The notes beneath the pieces are model-generated. The model worked only from the letters and a program-made list of their open reading frames with translations. It was not told where the DNA came from and ran no database searches. A DNA stretch of 8,524 nucleotides from Halobacteriovorax sp. (GTDB lineage Bacteria > Bdellovibrionota > Bacteriovoracia > Bacteriovoracales > Bacteriovoracaceae), in contig NZAF01000041.1 in the NCBI GenBank assembly GCA_002686115.1, positions 7,003 through 15,526 on the forward strand, in the 5' to 3' direction. This document shows, one piece after another, positions 1 through 5,912 of the stretch (positions within the stretch are counted from its first letter, which is position 1; each line of letters opens with the position of its first letter). A program made the position numbers and the translations under genes.

Positions 1-648
1 AGAAAGATAGGCTTTAATAAAGATCAAATAGAATTGTTATTAAATGAGTCAGGACAAGAGTTAAAGAGTTATATGAGTGCTTTTTCTTATTTTGAAAGAG
101 CGAAGTCAAAGAGTGGACTAGTTGAAGTGAGTGATGGTATTACTTGTGATGCTCTTTTTTGTATGAGAGATATCTTAAGAGATCTTCCTCAAATTTTCCT
201 ACATAGAAGTAGTGAAAATATTAAGAATGAAGAATTTATGAGCATTATCAAGTCTAATTATGCCAGTGCTGAAGACTTAAAGATCTCATCATATCGATCT
301 AAGATGATCAAACAATTTCAAAAAAACTATTTTAAACTTATTAAAAAAGTTGCTAGCGAAAGTAACGTCTCATATGAAAAAATTCTTCTACAAGTTACGA
401 TGAGATCATCGATTATCAACCGTTATGATAGGGTGACAGGTGATAGTATTTCGCACATTGTTCAAAAGGTTCTGTCTCAATTAAAAGAGATTAAACCTGA
501 GCAAACATATGAGTTAGTAAATCTTTTTAGTCTATCACAAGATTTAACTTCAAAGGCAAAGGATAAGCCTAGTTATCGTTATCACAATAGTTCTGAATTA
601 CTCAAAAGTTTTTTTAGAATAGTTAGAAATCATAGAGACGGTATTTAG
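1..648 (+). CDS. Hypothetical protein, 5' end outside the window
   Basis: The reading frame is open from the first base of the window to the TAG at 646-648, so the true start lies upstream. A TTG at 34 could be a start but has no ribosome binding site, and the codons before it (R-K-I-G-F-N-K-D-Q-I-E) read like ordinary protein. The visible 215 residues are rich in Lys, Ser, Glu and Ile, with no signal peptide, no membrane segment and no motif I recognise; most of it would form charged amphipathic helices. A Ser-Ser-Ile-Ile-Asn-Arg-Tyr-Asp stretch near base 405-430 is the most distinctive part. It is followed nine bases later by the peptidase gene, whose ribosome binding site abuts the stop codon, so the two are probably cotranscribed. 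The function is unknown; it looks cytoplasmic. Confidence 0.75.
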   Translation, partial: RKIGFNKDQIELLLNESGQELKSYMSAFSYFERAKSKSGLVEVSDGITCDALFCMRDILRDLPQIFLHRSSENIKNEEFMSIIKSNYASAEDLKISSYRSKMIKQFQKNYFKLIKKVASESNVSYEKILLQVTMRSSIINRYDRVTGDSISHIVQKVLSQLKEIKPEQTYELVNLFSLSQDLTSKAKDKPSYRYHNSSELLKSFFRIVRNHRDGI

Positions 649-657
649 GGAGTTGTA

Positions 658-1326
658 ATGTATCTTGGTCTCTATAGTGGTGGAGATGAAATTGATAATA
701 TTAATATAGATCGGAAAATTCTTTCTTTCATAAAGAATGATAATCCAAGTGTGACCTATATCCCATCATGCTCATTTGATTCGGAATTATATTTTAAAGA
801 CTTTGTAGAACATTATAAACAAATAGGTGTGACGCGCTTTATTCATTTTGCTGTCGATGTTCCACAACCTGAATTTATGATTGAAGAAGCCTTCAGTAGC
901 GATATTATTCATCTCTCAGGTGGTAATACTTTCTACTTTCTAAAGTTTTTACGAAAAGGCAATTATCTAAAAAGATTACGAGAGTTTGTTAAAAGAGGTG
1001 GAGTTCTCACTGGTCTTAGTGCTGGCTCAATTCTTATGACACCAAATATAAATACTGCGAGTTTTCCTCATTTTGACAGAGATGAAAATGAAGAGGGGAT
1101 TACTAACTTTGGTGCAATGGGACTCGTAAATTTTGAATTCTTCCCTCATTATAAGAATTCTAAAAGATATGATAATGAGCTATTACGGCATTCAAAGAGA
1201 ATAAAGTCACCTTTATACGCTTGTACTGATGGAAGTGGAATTCTCGTTGAAAAGAATTGTCTTACTTTTTATGGTAAATGCTTTATGTTCTATCAAGGAA
1301 AGAAAGTGAGACTCGAGTCAGTCTAG
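658..1326 (+). CDS. Peptidase S51 / dipeptidase E-like protein
   Basis: This 222-residue protein has the hallmarks of the peptidase S51 group, which has a class I glutamine-amidotransferase-like fold and includes dipeptidase E (PepE, which cleaves Asp-X dipeptides) and cyanophycinases. Visible motifs are the LSGGNTF turn at residues 86-92, the nucleophile elbow GLSAGS at 119-124 with Ser121 as likely catalytic serine, His164 in FFPHY, and Asp191 in the CTDGSG segment where the third catalytic position is expected. The length matches PepE (about 229 residues). There is no signal peptide, so it should act in the cytoplasm, probably on small peptides. GGAG at 649-652 lies five bases before the ATG and sets the start. 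The TAG stop overlaps that of the convergent MipA-like gene. The exact substrate cannot be read from the sequence, so no gene symbol is given. Confidence 0.88.
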   Translation: MYLGLYSGGDEIDNINIDRKILSFIKNDNPSVTYIPSCSFDSELYFKDFVEHYKQIGVTRFIHFAVDVPQPEFMIEEAFSSDIIHLSGGNTFYFLKFLRKGNYLKRLREFVKRGGVLTGLSAGSILMTPNINTASFPHFDRDENEEGITNFGAMGLVNFEFFPHYKNSKRYDNELLRHSKRIKSPLYACTDGSGILVEKNCLTFYGKCFMFYQGKKVRLESV

Positions 1327-2153
1327 TCTAAAACCATTTTACTGGACTTGTGAAAGTTGTAGTAAATTCCAAATACAATTGAAGTGGTATTAATTTTAGC
1401 AAGCAGTGGGCTATCTCTATTTTTTGCTTGTGAGTAATGAGAATATATGGAACCTGCAAATACGTAAACATCTTCTTTAATCGGATAATTATAAAATGCC
1501 GCAAAACTTATCTCAGCTAGTCCTGAACTTGCACTAAATGCATCCCTTGTTGTTGTTTCAAATTTTGGTTCAACTGTGTAGTAATAATCTTGCCATGTTT
1601 TAGAAGCAAACTTTGCACCGATACTCGCTGCAAACAAGTCATTGTCTTTTAAAAAGCTTACTCTTCTTACAGTAAAAAAAGGATTTATCACGACTCCTTG
1701 CTCGGAGACTCTTTCAAGAGCGCCTGCTGAAAAGGCTACTCTTGTTGCTAGGTGAAAGTCAAAGTCCCATGGAAAACTTTTTGTTACTTCAGTGAGATTG
1801 TATAAAAATCGAGGGCCTACTTCTACAAGCATATCAAGTTCATTCATGCCCTCTCTCTCCTTCGTATCCTCAGGATCACTGGCCAAAGTTCCATCAAAGC
1901 TAATATCTAACTCAAACTTTTCTCCACGAAAAAAAATTCCTCTGGCTCCTTCTTCTCTTTTAAGCCTCAGGTTCTTACCTCGGTATAGTGCTGTTGGGAA
2001 AGGTAGAGTTAGACTTCTTGTACTAGATGAACCTGGGTAGTTTGGAAAGTTTACATGAGTCAGTCCCATACCAAGTTCATATAGAGGTACAAGTCTTTTT
2101 GCATAAGAGTCACTTGAAAAGATAAGAATAGATAGTAATAAGAGATATTTCAT
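1323..2153 (-). CDS. MipA/OmpV-family outer membrane protein
   Basis: From the ATG at 2153 this is 276 residues. An in-frame GTG at 2159 would add two residues, but the ATG gives a typical signal peptide (MK, then a Leu/Ile core, then SYA) with cleavage after residue 18. The rest alternates polar and hydrophobic residues as in a beta barrel. Family marks are the NYPGS near residue 38-42, where MipA/OmpV proteins have a Y-x-GS motif, and the aromatic WQDYYYTVEP at 187-196, matching the family's W-x-x-YY-x-V-x-P. MipA was described in E. coli as a scaffold linking MltA and PBP1B; OmpV is a related porin-like protein, so the role here is uncertain. The last strand (SIVFGIYYNF) ends in Phe267, but nine more residues follow, unlike most barrels that end on the aromatic residue. 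No strong ribosome binding site is visible. It is the last gene of the cmoA-cmoB-ybaN-like run, about 35 bases after the preceding gene. Confidence 0.8.
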   Translation of the reverse strand: MKYLLLLSILIFSSDSYAKRLVPLYELGMGLTHVNFPNYPGSSSTRSLTLPFPTALYRGKNLRLKREEGARGIFFRGEKFELDISFDGTLASDPEDTKEREGMNELDMLVEVGPRFLYNLTEVTKSFPWDFDFHLATRVAFSAGALERVSEQGVVINPFFTVRRVSFLKDNDLFAASIGAKFASKTWQDYYYTVEPKFETTTRDAFSASSGLAEISFAAFYNYPIKEDVYVFAGSIYSHYSQAKNRDSPLLAKINTTSIVFGIYYNFHKSSKMVLD

Positions 2154-2188
2154 GAACACTATCTTAGCAGTAGTTTAAATTGAAGTCT

Positions 2189-2596
2189 TCACTGGTCTTT
2201 TATTTCATCAACTAATTTTTTTGAAATCTCGCTAGGTCTCGTTACAATAAATGTACTAACAGATAATCCTATTAATAAGACGATTGCCTTAATAATAATC
2301 TTTACCTTAACAAAGATCATAGTGTATCCAAATAAGATTACGATGAGAATCATCGATATGATTTTTGCCCTTTTACGAATGATCCCATACATTCTCCAAT
2401 CCCTAATAATTGGTCCAAATATTTTATGATTGATGAGCCAGTTGTGAAGTGTTTCAGAGGATTTAGAAAAGAAGTAAGCTGATAACAAAAGAAAAGGTGT
2501 TGTTGGCAGTAGTGGTAAAAAGATACCTATAAAACCCAAAAGAGTTGTTAACAATCCAAGACTTAAAAATATAATTCTTTTGGTACCTGTAAGCAT
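2189..2596 (-). CDS. YbaN-like DUF454 inner membrane protein
   Basis: This 135-residue membrane protein matches the YbaN/DUF454 family. The first hydrophobic segment (about residues 7-30) runs into the signature LPLLPTTPFLLLSAYFF at 27-43 and SKSS at 44-47. The second signature follows: H51-W53, NHKIFGP at 56-62, RDWR at 65-68 and the basic RKRAK at 74-78. Two more hydrophobic segments lie at about 79-96 and 100-117, giving four probable membrane passes and a charged cytoplasmic tail. The length is usual for the family (E. coli YbaN is about 125 residues). The biochemical function of the family is not established to my knowledge. The gene starts three bases after the cmoB stop codon and has no clear Shine-Dalgarno sequence, which suggests translation coupled to cmoB. 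It is not a known part of the cmo5U pathway, so its place in the run may be accidental. Confidence 0.87.
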   Translation of the reverse strand: MLTGTKRIIFLSLGLLTTLLGFIGIFLPLLPTTPFLLLSAYFFSKSSETLHNWLINHKIFGPIIRDWRMYGIIRKRAKIISMILIVILFGYTMIFVKVKIIIKAIVLLIGLSVSTFIVTRPSEISKKLVDEIKDQ

Positions 2597-2599
2597 ATA

Positions 2600-3580
2600 T
2601 TAATCGAACTTCTTTATAGGAGACTTTTTCTTCTTTGCCTTTAGACAAAATCTCATTGGAGCAGGGTAACCTTCAACAGTCTTAGTGTCATCTCCTTCTT
2701 TTAAGAAATCTTTAAGGGACTGGTGAGGGGGTGGGCACCAATCAGTAAGTCTTTGCTCGCTAAAGTCAGTCTTTGAGACAGAGATGACTTCAATATCTGT
2801 AAATCCAGCTCTTAAAACCCAGTTCTTAAGGCAACTCAGTGTTGGTAAGAACCATACATTTCTCATTTTGGAGTACTTGTCCTCTGGAAACAAGCAAATA
2901 CTTTCTTCACCCGGAATACCTATTGTTTCAATTATCGCTGTCCCTTCGGACTTTAGGGCCTCTCGTATATCAATCAATTGAGCAATGGGATGTCTGTGAT
3001 GATAGAGAATTCCCATTGAGAAAATGACATCAAATAAAGATCTAAAAAGTGGGACATCATCTACCCCTAAAAGCTCAAACTTCAAATTGTCTTCTTCTAC
3101 AAAGTAATTAATAAATTCAAATTGAGCTTTACAATGTAGTACAGGATCAATTCCAAGAACTAGTCTAGGATTTTGCTTTGCCATTTGAAACATATAATAA
3201 CCATTATTTGCTCCAATATCGAGAATGGTCTTTCCTGAGAGGTTTGGAAGAAATTTTTCAATCCTTTTCCACTTTTGATCACTTCTCCATTCAGCATCTA
3301 TCATCAGACTGCCAATTTTAAATGGTCCCTTTCTCCATGGTATGAGAGATCTCGCAATCTTTTCAATCTCGTCAGTTTGATCGCTTTCTATATCGACTCC
3401 AGAAAAATAATCATTAGATTCTGACTTCTTAATAAACGTTATATTTTTGAGATTTTCTAAAAGACTTTTGTATTTTTGAGAATTCGTTTGCGACTTCCAG
3501 CCATCTGTAGATTCTAATCTTTTTTTGAGATTGGTGATATCTACATGGGGGATAAATTCCTCTAAATAATGTTTTTCCAT
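2600..3580 (-). CDS. cmoB: tRNA U34 carboxymethyltransferase CmoB
   Basis: CmoB moves the carboxymethyl group of carboxy-S-adenosylmethionine to 5-hydroxyuridine at wobble position 34 of certain tRNAs, giving 5-oxyacetyluridine (cmo5U). The 326 residues match the usual 323 and align along the whole length with what I know of E. coli CmoB: WRKGPF at 82-87, DAEWRSDQKW at 95-104, the Rossmann motif LDIGANNGY at 120-128, GIDP at 143-146, FSMGILYHHR at 187-196, KMRNVWFLP at 238-246, LKNW at 251-254 and TVEGYPAPMR at 301-310. The residues that hold the carboxyl-SAM ligand in E. coli (K91, W105, K110, Y200, R315) correspond to K84, W98, K103, Y193 and R310 here, so it should be active. In motif I the middle Gly of the E. 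coli G-C-G-S-G is Asn. The tail after R310 is lysine-rich. AGGA at 3588-3591 sets the ATG; its first bases also belong to the cmoA stop codon. Confidence 0.97.
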   Translation of the reverse strand: MEKHYLEEFIPHVDITNLKKRLESTDGWKSQTNSQKYKSLLENLKNITFIKKSESNDYFSGVDIESDQTDEIEKIARSLIPWRKGPFKIGSLMIDAEWRSDQKWKRIEKFLPNLSGKTILDIGANNGYYMFQMAKQNPRLVLGIDPVLHCKAQFEFINYFVEEDNLKFELLGVDDVPLFRSLFDVIFSMGILYHHRHPIAQLIDIREALKSEGTAIIETIGIPGEESICLFPEDKYSKMRNVWFLPTLSCLKNWVLRAGFTDIEVISVSKTDFSEQRLTDWCPPPHQSLKDFLKEGDDTKTVEGYPAPMRFCLKAKKKKSPIKKFD

Positions 3581-3589
3581 GTCGTATTC

Positions 3590-4336
3590 CTAGTGATAAT
3601 GGAAGTCTTTCACACCAAGATAGAGACAGAAGTTATACCATCTAAATATCATTTCACATTGATTGAAGCCTGCTTGTTTGAGCATTGTAATTTGCTCATT
3701 AGGTCTTAAAGGTTTAAGAACATTTTCAAGAGCTTCTCTTTTATTTGCGATCTCCATCTCACTGTAGCCATTTCTTCTTTTGAAGTCATAATAAAGGTCA
3801 GTAACAAGATGATCAATGCTTGATTCATCACAGTTAATTTTTTCAGCTAAAACAAAGAGCCCCCCGGGTAATAAGGAGTCATAGATTTTAGATAATAACT
3901 GCTGTCTCTCATGCATTGGAAGAAATTGAAGTGTGTAATTCATAATAACCATACCACTATCGTCAAAATCAATCTTGGTTAGATCTTTTTGACTAAAGGT
4001 TACGTTATTTAGGAGACCGTGTGATTTAAGTTTAAGCCTAGCTTTTTCTAGCATGGCCGTTGAGTTATCAATTCCCTCCATTTCTGGAGCACTAAGTCCT
4101 AGTTCACGAAACTGACTTGCGGCAAGATAGAGAGTTGTGCCAGTTGAACAGCCAAGATCATAAATCTTTCCACGCTTGTAAGCTCTTCTAAGAAGATCAA
4201 GAATAATCTTATGAACTTCATGATAATTGGGAATAGAGCGAGACACCATGTCATCAAATACATGAGCGACTTCTTCATTAAATTTGAAGTCCTCTATTTT
4301 TTCAATATGGCCATTAAAGATCTCATCGCGATTCAT
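3590..4336 (-). CDS. cmoA: Carboxy-S-adenosyl-L-methionine synthase CmoA
   Basis: CmoA converts S-adenosylmethionine and prephenate to carboxy-SAM (with phenylpyruvate and CO2), the donor used by CmoB encoded nine bases downstream. The 248 residues match the family length (247 in E. coli). Visible landmarks are FNEEVAHVFDDMVSRSIPNY at 19-38, the SAM-binding motif YDLGCSTG at 59-66, GIDNS at 88-92 with the acidic ribose-binding Asp90, NYTLQFL at 133-139, LPGG at 156-159 and DFKRRNGYSEMEI at 184-196. Arg200 in the ANKREALENV segment corresponds to Arg199 of E. coli, which reaches into the partner subunit to bind the carboxylate; Tyr38 corresponds to Tyr39. Both support true carboxy-SAM synthase activity over a plain methyltransferase. 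The ATG at 4336 is the natural N-terminus by family length, although the upstream ribosome binding site is weak. It is the first gene of the minus-strand run and is divergent from the signalling pair. Confidence 0.97.
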   Translation of the reverse strand: MNRDEIFNGHIEKIEDFKFNEEVAHVFDDMVSRSIPNYHEVHKIILDLLRRAYKRGKIYDLGCSTGTTLYLAASQFRELGLSAPEMEGIDNSTAMLEKARLKLKSHGLLNNVTFSQKDLTKIDFDDSGMVIMNYTLQFLPMHERQQLLSKIYDSLLPGGLFVLAEKINCDESSIDHLVTDLYYDFKRRNGYSEMEIANKREALENVLKPLRPNEQITMLKQAGFNQCEMIFRWYNFCLYLGVKDFHYH

Positions 4337-4397
4337 GGTACTTAGTTAAAGAAAATGACGTCGTATGTCTATATGATTGTAAATATTAACTAGTTTT

Positions 4398-4462
4398 ATC
4401 AGTTATTCTTATATCAGTGAATTAGAGGCTGAAGGTTAAGATTTCTTTAAAATCAGTTAATT
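4398..4462 (+). repeat. Three direct copies of an ATCAGT(T/G)A(A)TT motif
   Basis: ATCAGTTATT lies at 4398-4407, ATCAGTGAATT at 4413-4423 and ATCAGTTAATT at 4452-4462, all in the same orientation, with start-to-start steps of 15 and 39 bases. OmpR/PhoB-type regulators bind direct repeats, and such a regulator is encoded just downstream, so these are candidate operator half-sites. AT-rich DNA gives such similarity by chance more easily, so the call is tentative. Confidence 0.3.
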
Positions 4463-4476
4463 AAGTCATTTTTCCT

Positions 4477-4505
4477 TTGAAACTTAATCAAAAAAGAGAG
4501 ACAAT
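4477..4505 (+). promoter_or_regulatory. Candidate sigma-70 promoter of the signalling pair
   Basis: TTGAAA at 4477-4482 matches the -35 consensus in five of six positions. After a 17-base spacer, GACAAT at 4500-4505 matches the -10 consensus in four of six. Transcription would begin near 4512, giving a leader of about 25 bases before the ATG at 4536. This is a consensus match only. Confidence 0.35.
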
Positions 4506-4535
4506 TAATTTAATTCACAGAACTTTGGATAATTT

Positions 4536-5177
4536 ATGGAAACCATTGCAGCATATTCACGCTCAGTAAATGAGACACATCGAATCTGTACTCATGATAT
4601 TTCAGGTCATTTACACCTGTTGCGTTTTTGCATGGACGAAATTAATGAAAAAGATGGAGAGGCCCCAAGAGATCTTCTCGATCGTTTAGATGAGGGACTT
4701 GAAAAGCTTGAAACACTTAATAAACTTTTAAAAATCGCGACACGCTATTTTAATCCTGATGAAGAAATTAGTGCTGAATCAGTTGCAGAGAAAGCACTGG
4801 GGTTAACAAATCTTTATCACCATAAATTTCTTGATAAGCTTAATTATGAAGTTTCTGGGAATATGGTTTACAGTCTTGATGAAGCGACATTAATTATTGA
4901 GGCCTTATTTGGGATTTGTTCGACAATTAGTCACTTTGCCACGGGACAATCGGTTAAAACATTAACATTTAATCTTGAATTTAATGATGGTGAGATTGTC
5001 ATTAAGGCCAATGTTGGAAATATTTCTCAAGATGAAATTCTCACACTTTTAAAAAGTGGAAATGAAAATGATAAGACTCTACGTAGGGCAAATGCCCATG
5101 ATTTGTTAGTACAAAATGGTGGAGAGATTAAATATGAGCCTGCGGGCAAAGAGATAACAGTAAGGATTTTGAAATGA
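4536..5177 (+). CDS. Histidine-kinase-like phosphotransferase (ChpT-like), no ATP-binding boxes seen
   Basis: The 213 residues have the layout of a small histidine-kinase core without sensor or membrane parts. Near the N-terminus, THDISGHLHLL (19-29) resembles an H-box, with His20 followed by Asp21 as the likely phosphorylated residue. Two helices follow (about 16-36 and 45-72), as in a dimerisation/phosphotransfer domain. The C-terminal half (about 80-213) has the strand-and-helix pattern of the kinase ATPase domain and ends with the GGEIKYEP and ITVRI strands. However, the N-box is replaced by EALFGICSTISHFA (122-135) with no conserved Asn, and no D-x-G-x-G box is present. This is the state of ChpT, a pseudo-kinase that passes phosphate between proteins and does not use ATP. 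The stop overlaps the start of the response regulator gene (ATGA), so that regulator is the obvious partner. Alternative: a divergent true kinase or a negative regulator. The family assignment is inferred from layout. Confidence 0.65.
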   Translation: METIAAYSRSVNETHRICTHDISGHLHLLRFCMDEINEKDGEAPRDLLDRLDEGLEKLETLNKLLKIATRYFNPDEEISAESVAEKALGLTNLYHHKFLDKLNYEVSGNMVYSLDEATLIIEALFGICSTISHFATGQSVKTLTFNLEFNDGEIVIKANVGNISQDEILTLLKSGNENDKTLRRANAHDLLVQNGGEIKYEPAGKEITVRILK

Positions 5178-5848
5178 GTTTAGCAGTTAACAAAGAGATT
5201 TGGATTTTAGAAGATGATAAAGGTTGTCAGTTTGTATATGAGCAAACTCTCGATCATCGTTATAAAACAACCTACTTTACAAAAATTGCAGACTTTAGAG
5301 AAGCTCTTGCAGAGTCTGAAACAACACCATCACTAATTATCGCAGACCTTATGCTTGATGATGGAAACTTTATGACTTACTTAAATGAGTCTAAAGATAA
5401 AAGACTTATGACAACTCCGTTTATTATTGTCTCTTCAATTGATGATATCGATGCCTTAAGATTTTGTTTCATGGAAGGTGCTCTTGATTACTTAACAAAG
5501 CCTTTTAAAAAGAATGAACTCATTGTAAAAATTGAAAACATCATTTCAGGTTCAATTCGCCAAGCAAACTCCGTCCAGGCACATAAAACAATGAACCTAG
5601 ATGGTAACGAAATAGAGAATCTGACTTCAAAACAAAAACAGCTCCTAAGTCTTTTCTTAAACTCACCAGGAAGAGTAGTATCAAGAGATGATATATTAGA
5701 GCAAGTATGGGGAGACACATCAGTCCATCCAAAAACAGTAGACGTTCACCTCTACAATTTAAGAAGAAAGTTAAATGAAGTAGGCTACATCATCCGCTCT
5801 GAAGGTGGAGGAAAATGGTCACTCCTCTCCGACAGAATCTCCGCTTAA
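5174..5848 (+). CDS. OmpR/PhoB-family response regulator (receiver + winged helix)
   Basis: The 224 residues hold a complete receiver domain (about 7-125) and a winged-helix DNA-binding domain (about 138-218). Receiver landmarks: acidic pocket E13-D14-D15, phosphoacceptor Asp58 in IIADLMLDDG, Ser87/Ser88 at the switch position, and Lys109-Pro110 in DYLTKPF. In the output domain, LTSKQKQLLSLFLNSPGRVVS (150-170) and RDDILEQVWG (171-180) are typical of the family, and VHPKTVDVHLYNLRRKL (184-200) is the recognition helix; the wing IIRSEGGGKWSL closes it. All residues needed for phosphorylation are present, so it should act as a phosphorylation-dependent transcription factor in the cytoplasm. Its start overlaps the stop of the H-box gene by four bases, implying coupled translation and a shared phosphorelay. 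Its stop codon lies inside a repeated sequence (5844-5856). The target genes are not known; the motif copies upstream of the pair suggest autoregulation. Confidence 0.95.
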   Translation: MSLAVNKEIWILEDDKGCQFVYEQTLDHRYKTTYFTKIADFREALAESETTPSLIIADLMLDDGNFMTYLNESKDKRLMTTPFIIVSSIDDIDALRFCFMEGALDYLTKPFKKNELIVKIENIISGSIRQANSVQAHKTMNLDGNEIENLTSKQKQLLSLFLNSPGRVVSRDDILEQVWGDTSVHPKTVDVHLYNLRRKLNEVGYIIRSEGGGKWSLLSDRISA

Positions 5849-5888
5849 AAGGTGCCGCTTCTTAAAAGGTGCCAGGAGACTTTTCCTG
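5844..5888. repeat. REP-like element: 13-base direct repeat plus imperfect palindrome
   Basis: CTTAAAAGGTGCC occurs at 5844-5856 and again, unchanged, at 5861-5873 (period 17). The second copy is the left arm of an imperfect palindrome at 5864-5884: AAAAGGTGCC, a central A, then GGAGACTTTT, in which seven of ten arm pairs match and one more can form a G-T pair. A second, smaller hairpin is CAGGA/TCCTG at 5873-5888. On the minus strand this hairpin is followed by GCACCTTTT, so it could weakly terminate the MerR transcript; on the plus strand no T-run follows. The arrangement resembles the REP/BIME-type palindromes built on GGTGCC that I believe occur dispersed in some proteobacterial genomes. 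The stop codon of the response regulator (5846-5848) lies inside the first copy. Confidence 0.6.
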
Positions 5889-5912
5889 TAAACACTGCGC
5901 AATCCTTTAGGC

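Larger units (their letters stand above)
4337..4535. promoter_or_regulatory. Divergent intergenic region between cmoA and the signalling pair
   Basis: These 199 bases separate two outward-facing transcription units and must hold both promoters. No small gene is evident. For the plus-strand pair see the candidate promoter at 4477-4505. For cmoA, the minus strand reads TACAAT (4379-4384), a fair -10 box, but I find no good -35 box at the right distance. Three copies of a motif close to ATCAGTTAATT start at 4398, 4413 and 4452. The ribosome binding site of the plus-strand gene is weak (GGA at 4527-4529, seven bases before its ATG). Confidence 0.5.

Noticed and set aside
34..36. TTG as the start of the first gene
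   Set aside because: The frame is open to the window edge and there is no ribosome binding site before the TTG, so the gene more likely starts outside the window.
1323..1400. Bidirectional terminator between the convergent genes
   Set aside because: I found no stem with a following T-run around the shared stop codons on either strand.
1792..2040. Open frame of 82 codons on the plus strand
   Set aside because: It lies wholly antisense to the MipA-like gene, has Ser/Pro-rich low-complexity content and no ribosome binding site.
2463..2648. Open frame of 61 codons on the minus strand
   Set aside because: It straddles the end of cmoB and the start of the YbaN-like gene in another frame; both real genes are well supported by family motifs.
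2784..3027. Two short plus-strand frames within cmoB
   Set aside because: They are antisense to a conserved enzyme gene and have no ribosome binding site or recognisable content.
5488..5732. Two minus-strand frames opposite the response regulator
   Set aside because: They are antisense shadows of the conserved receiver and winged-helix coding sequence.
5873..5888. Rho-independent terminator for the response regulator
   Set aside because: The hairpin has only five pairs and no T-run follows on the plus strand; it is better described as part of the repeat element.
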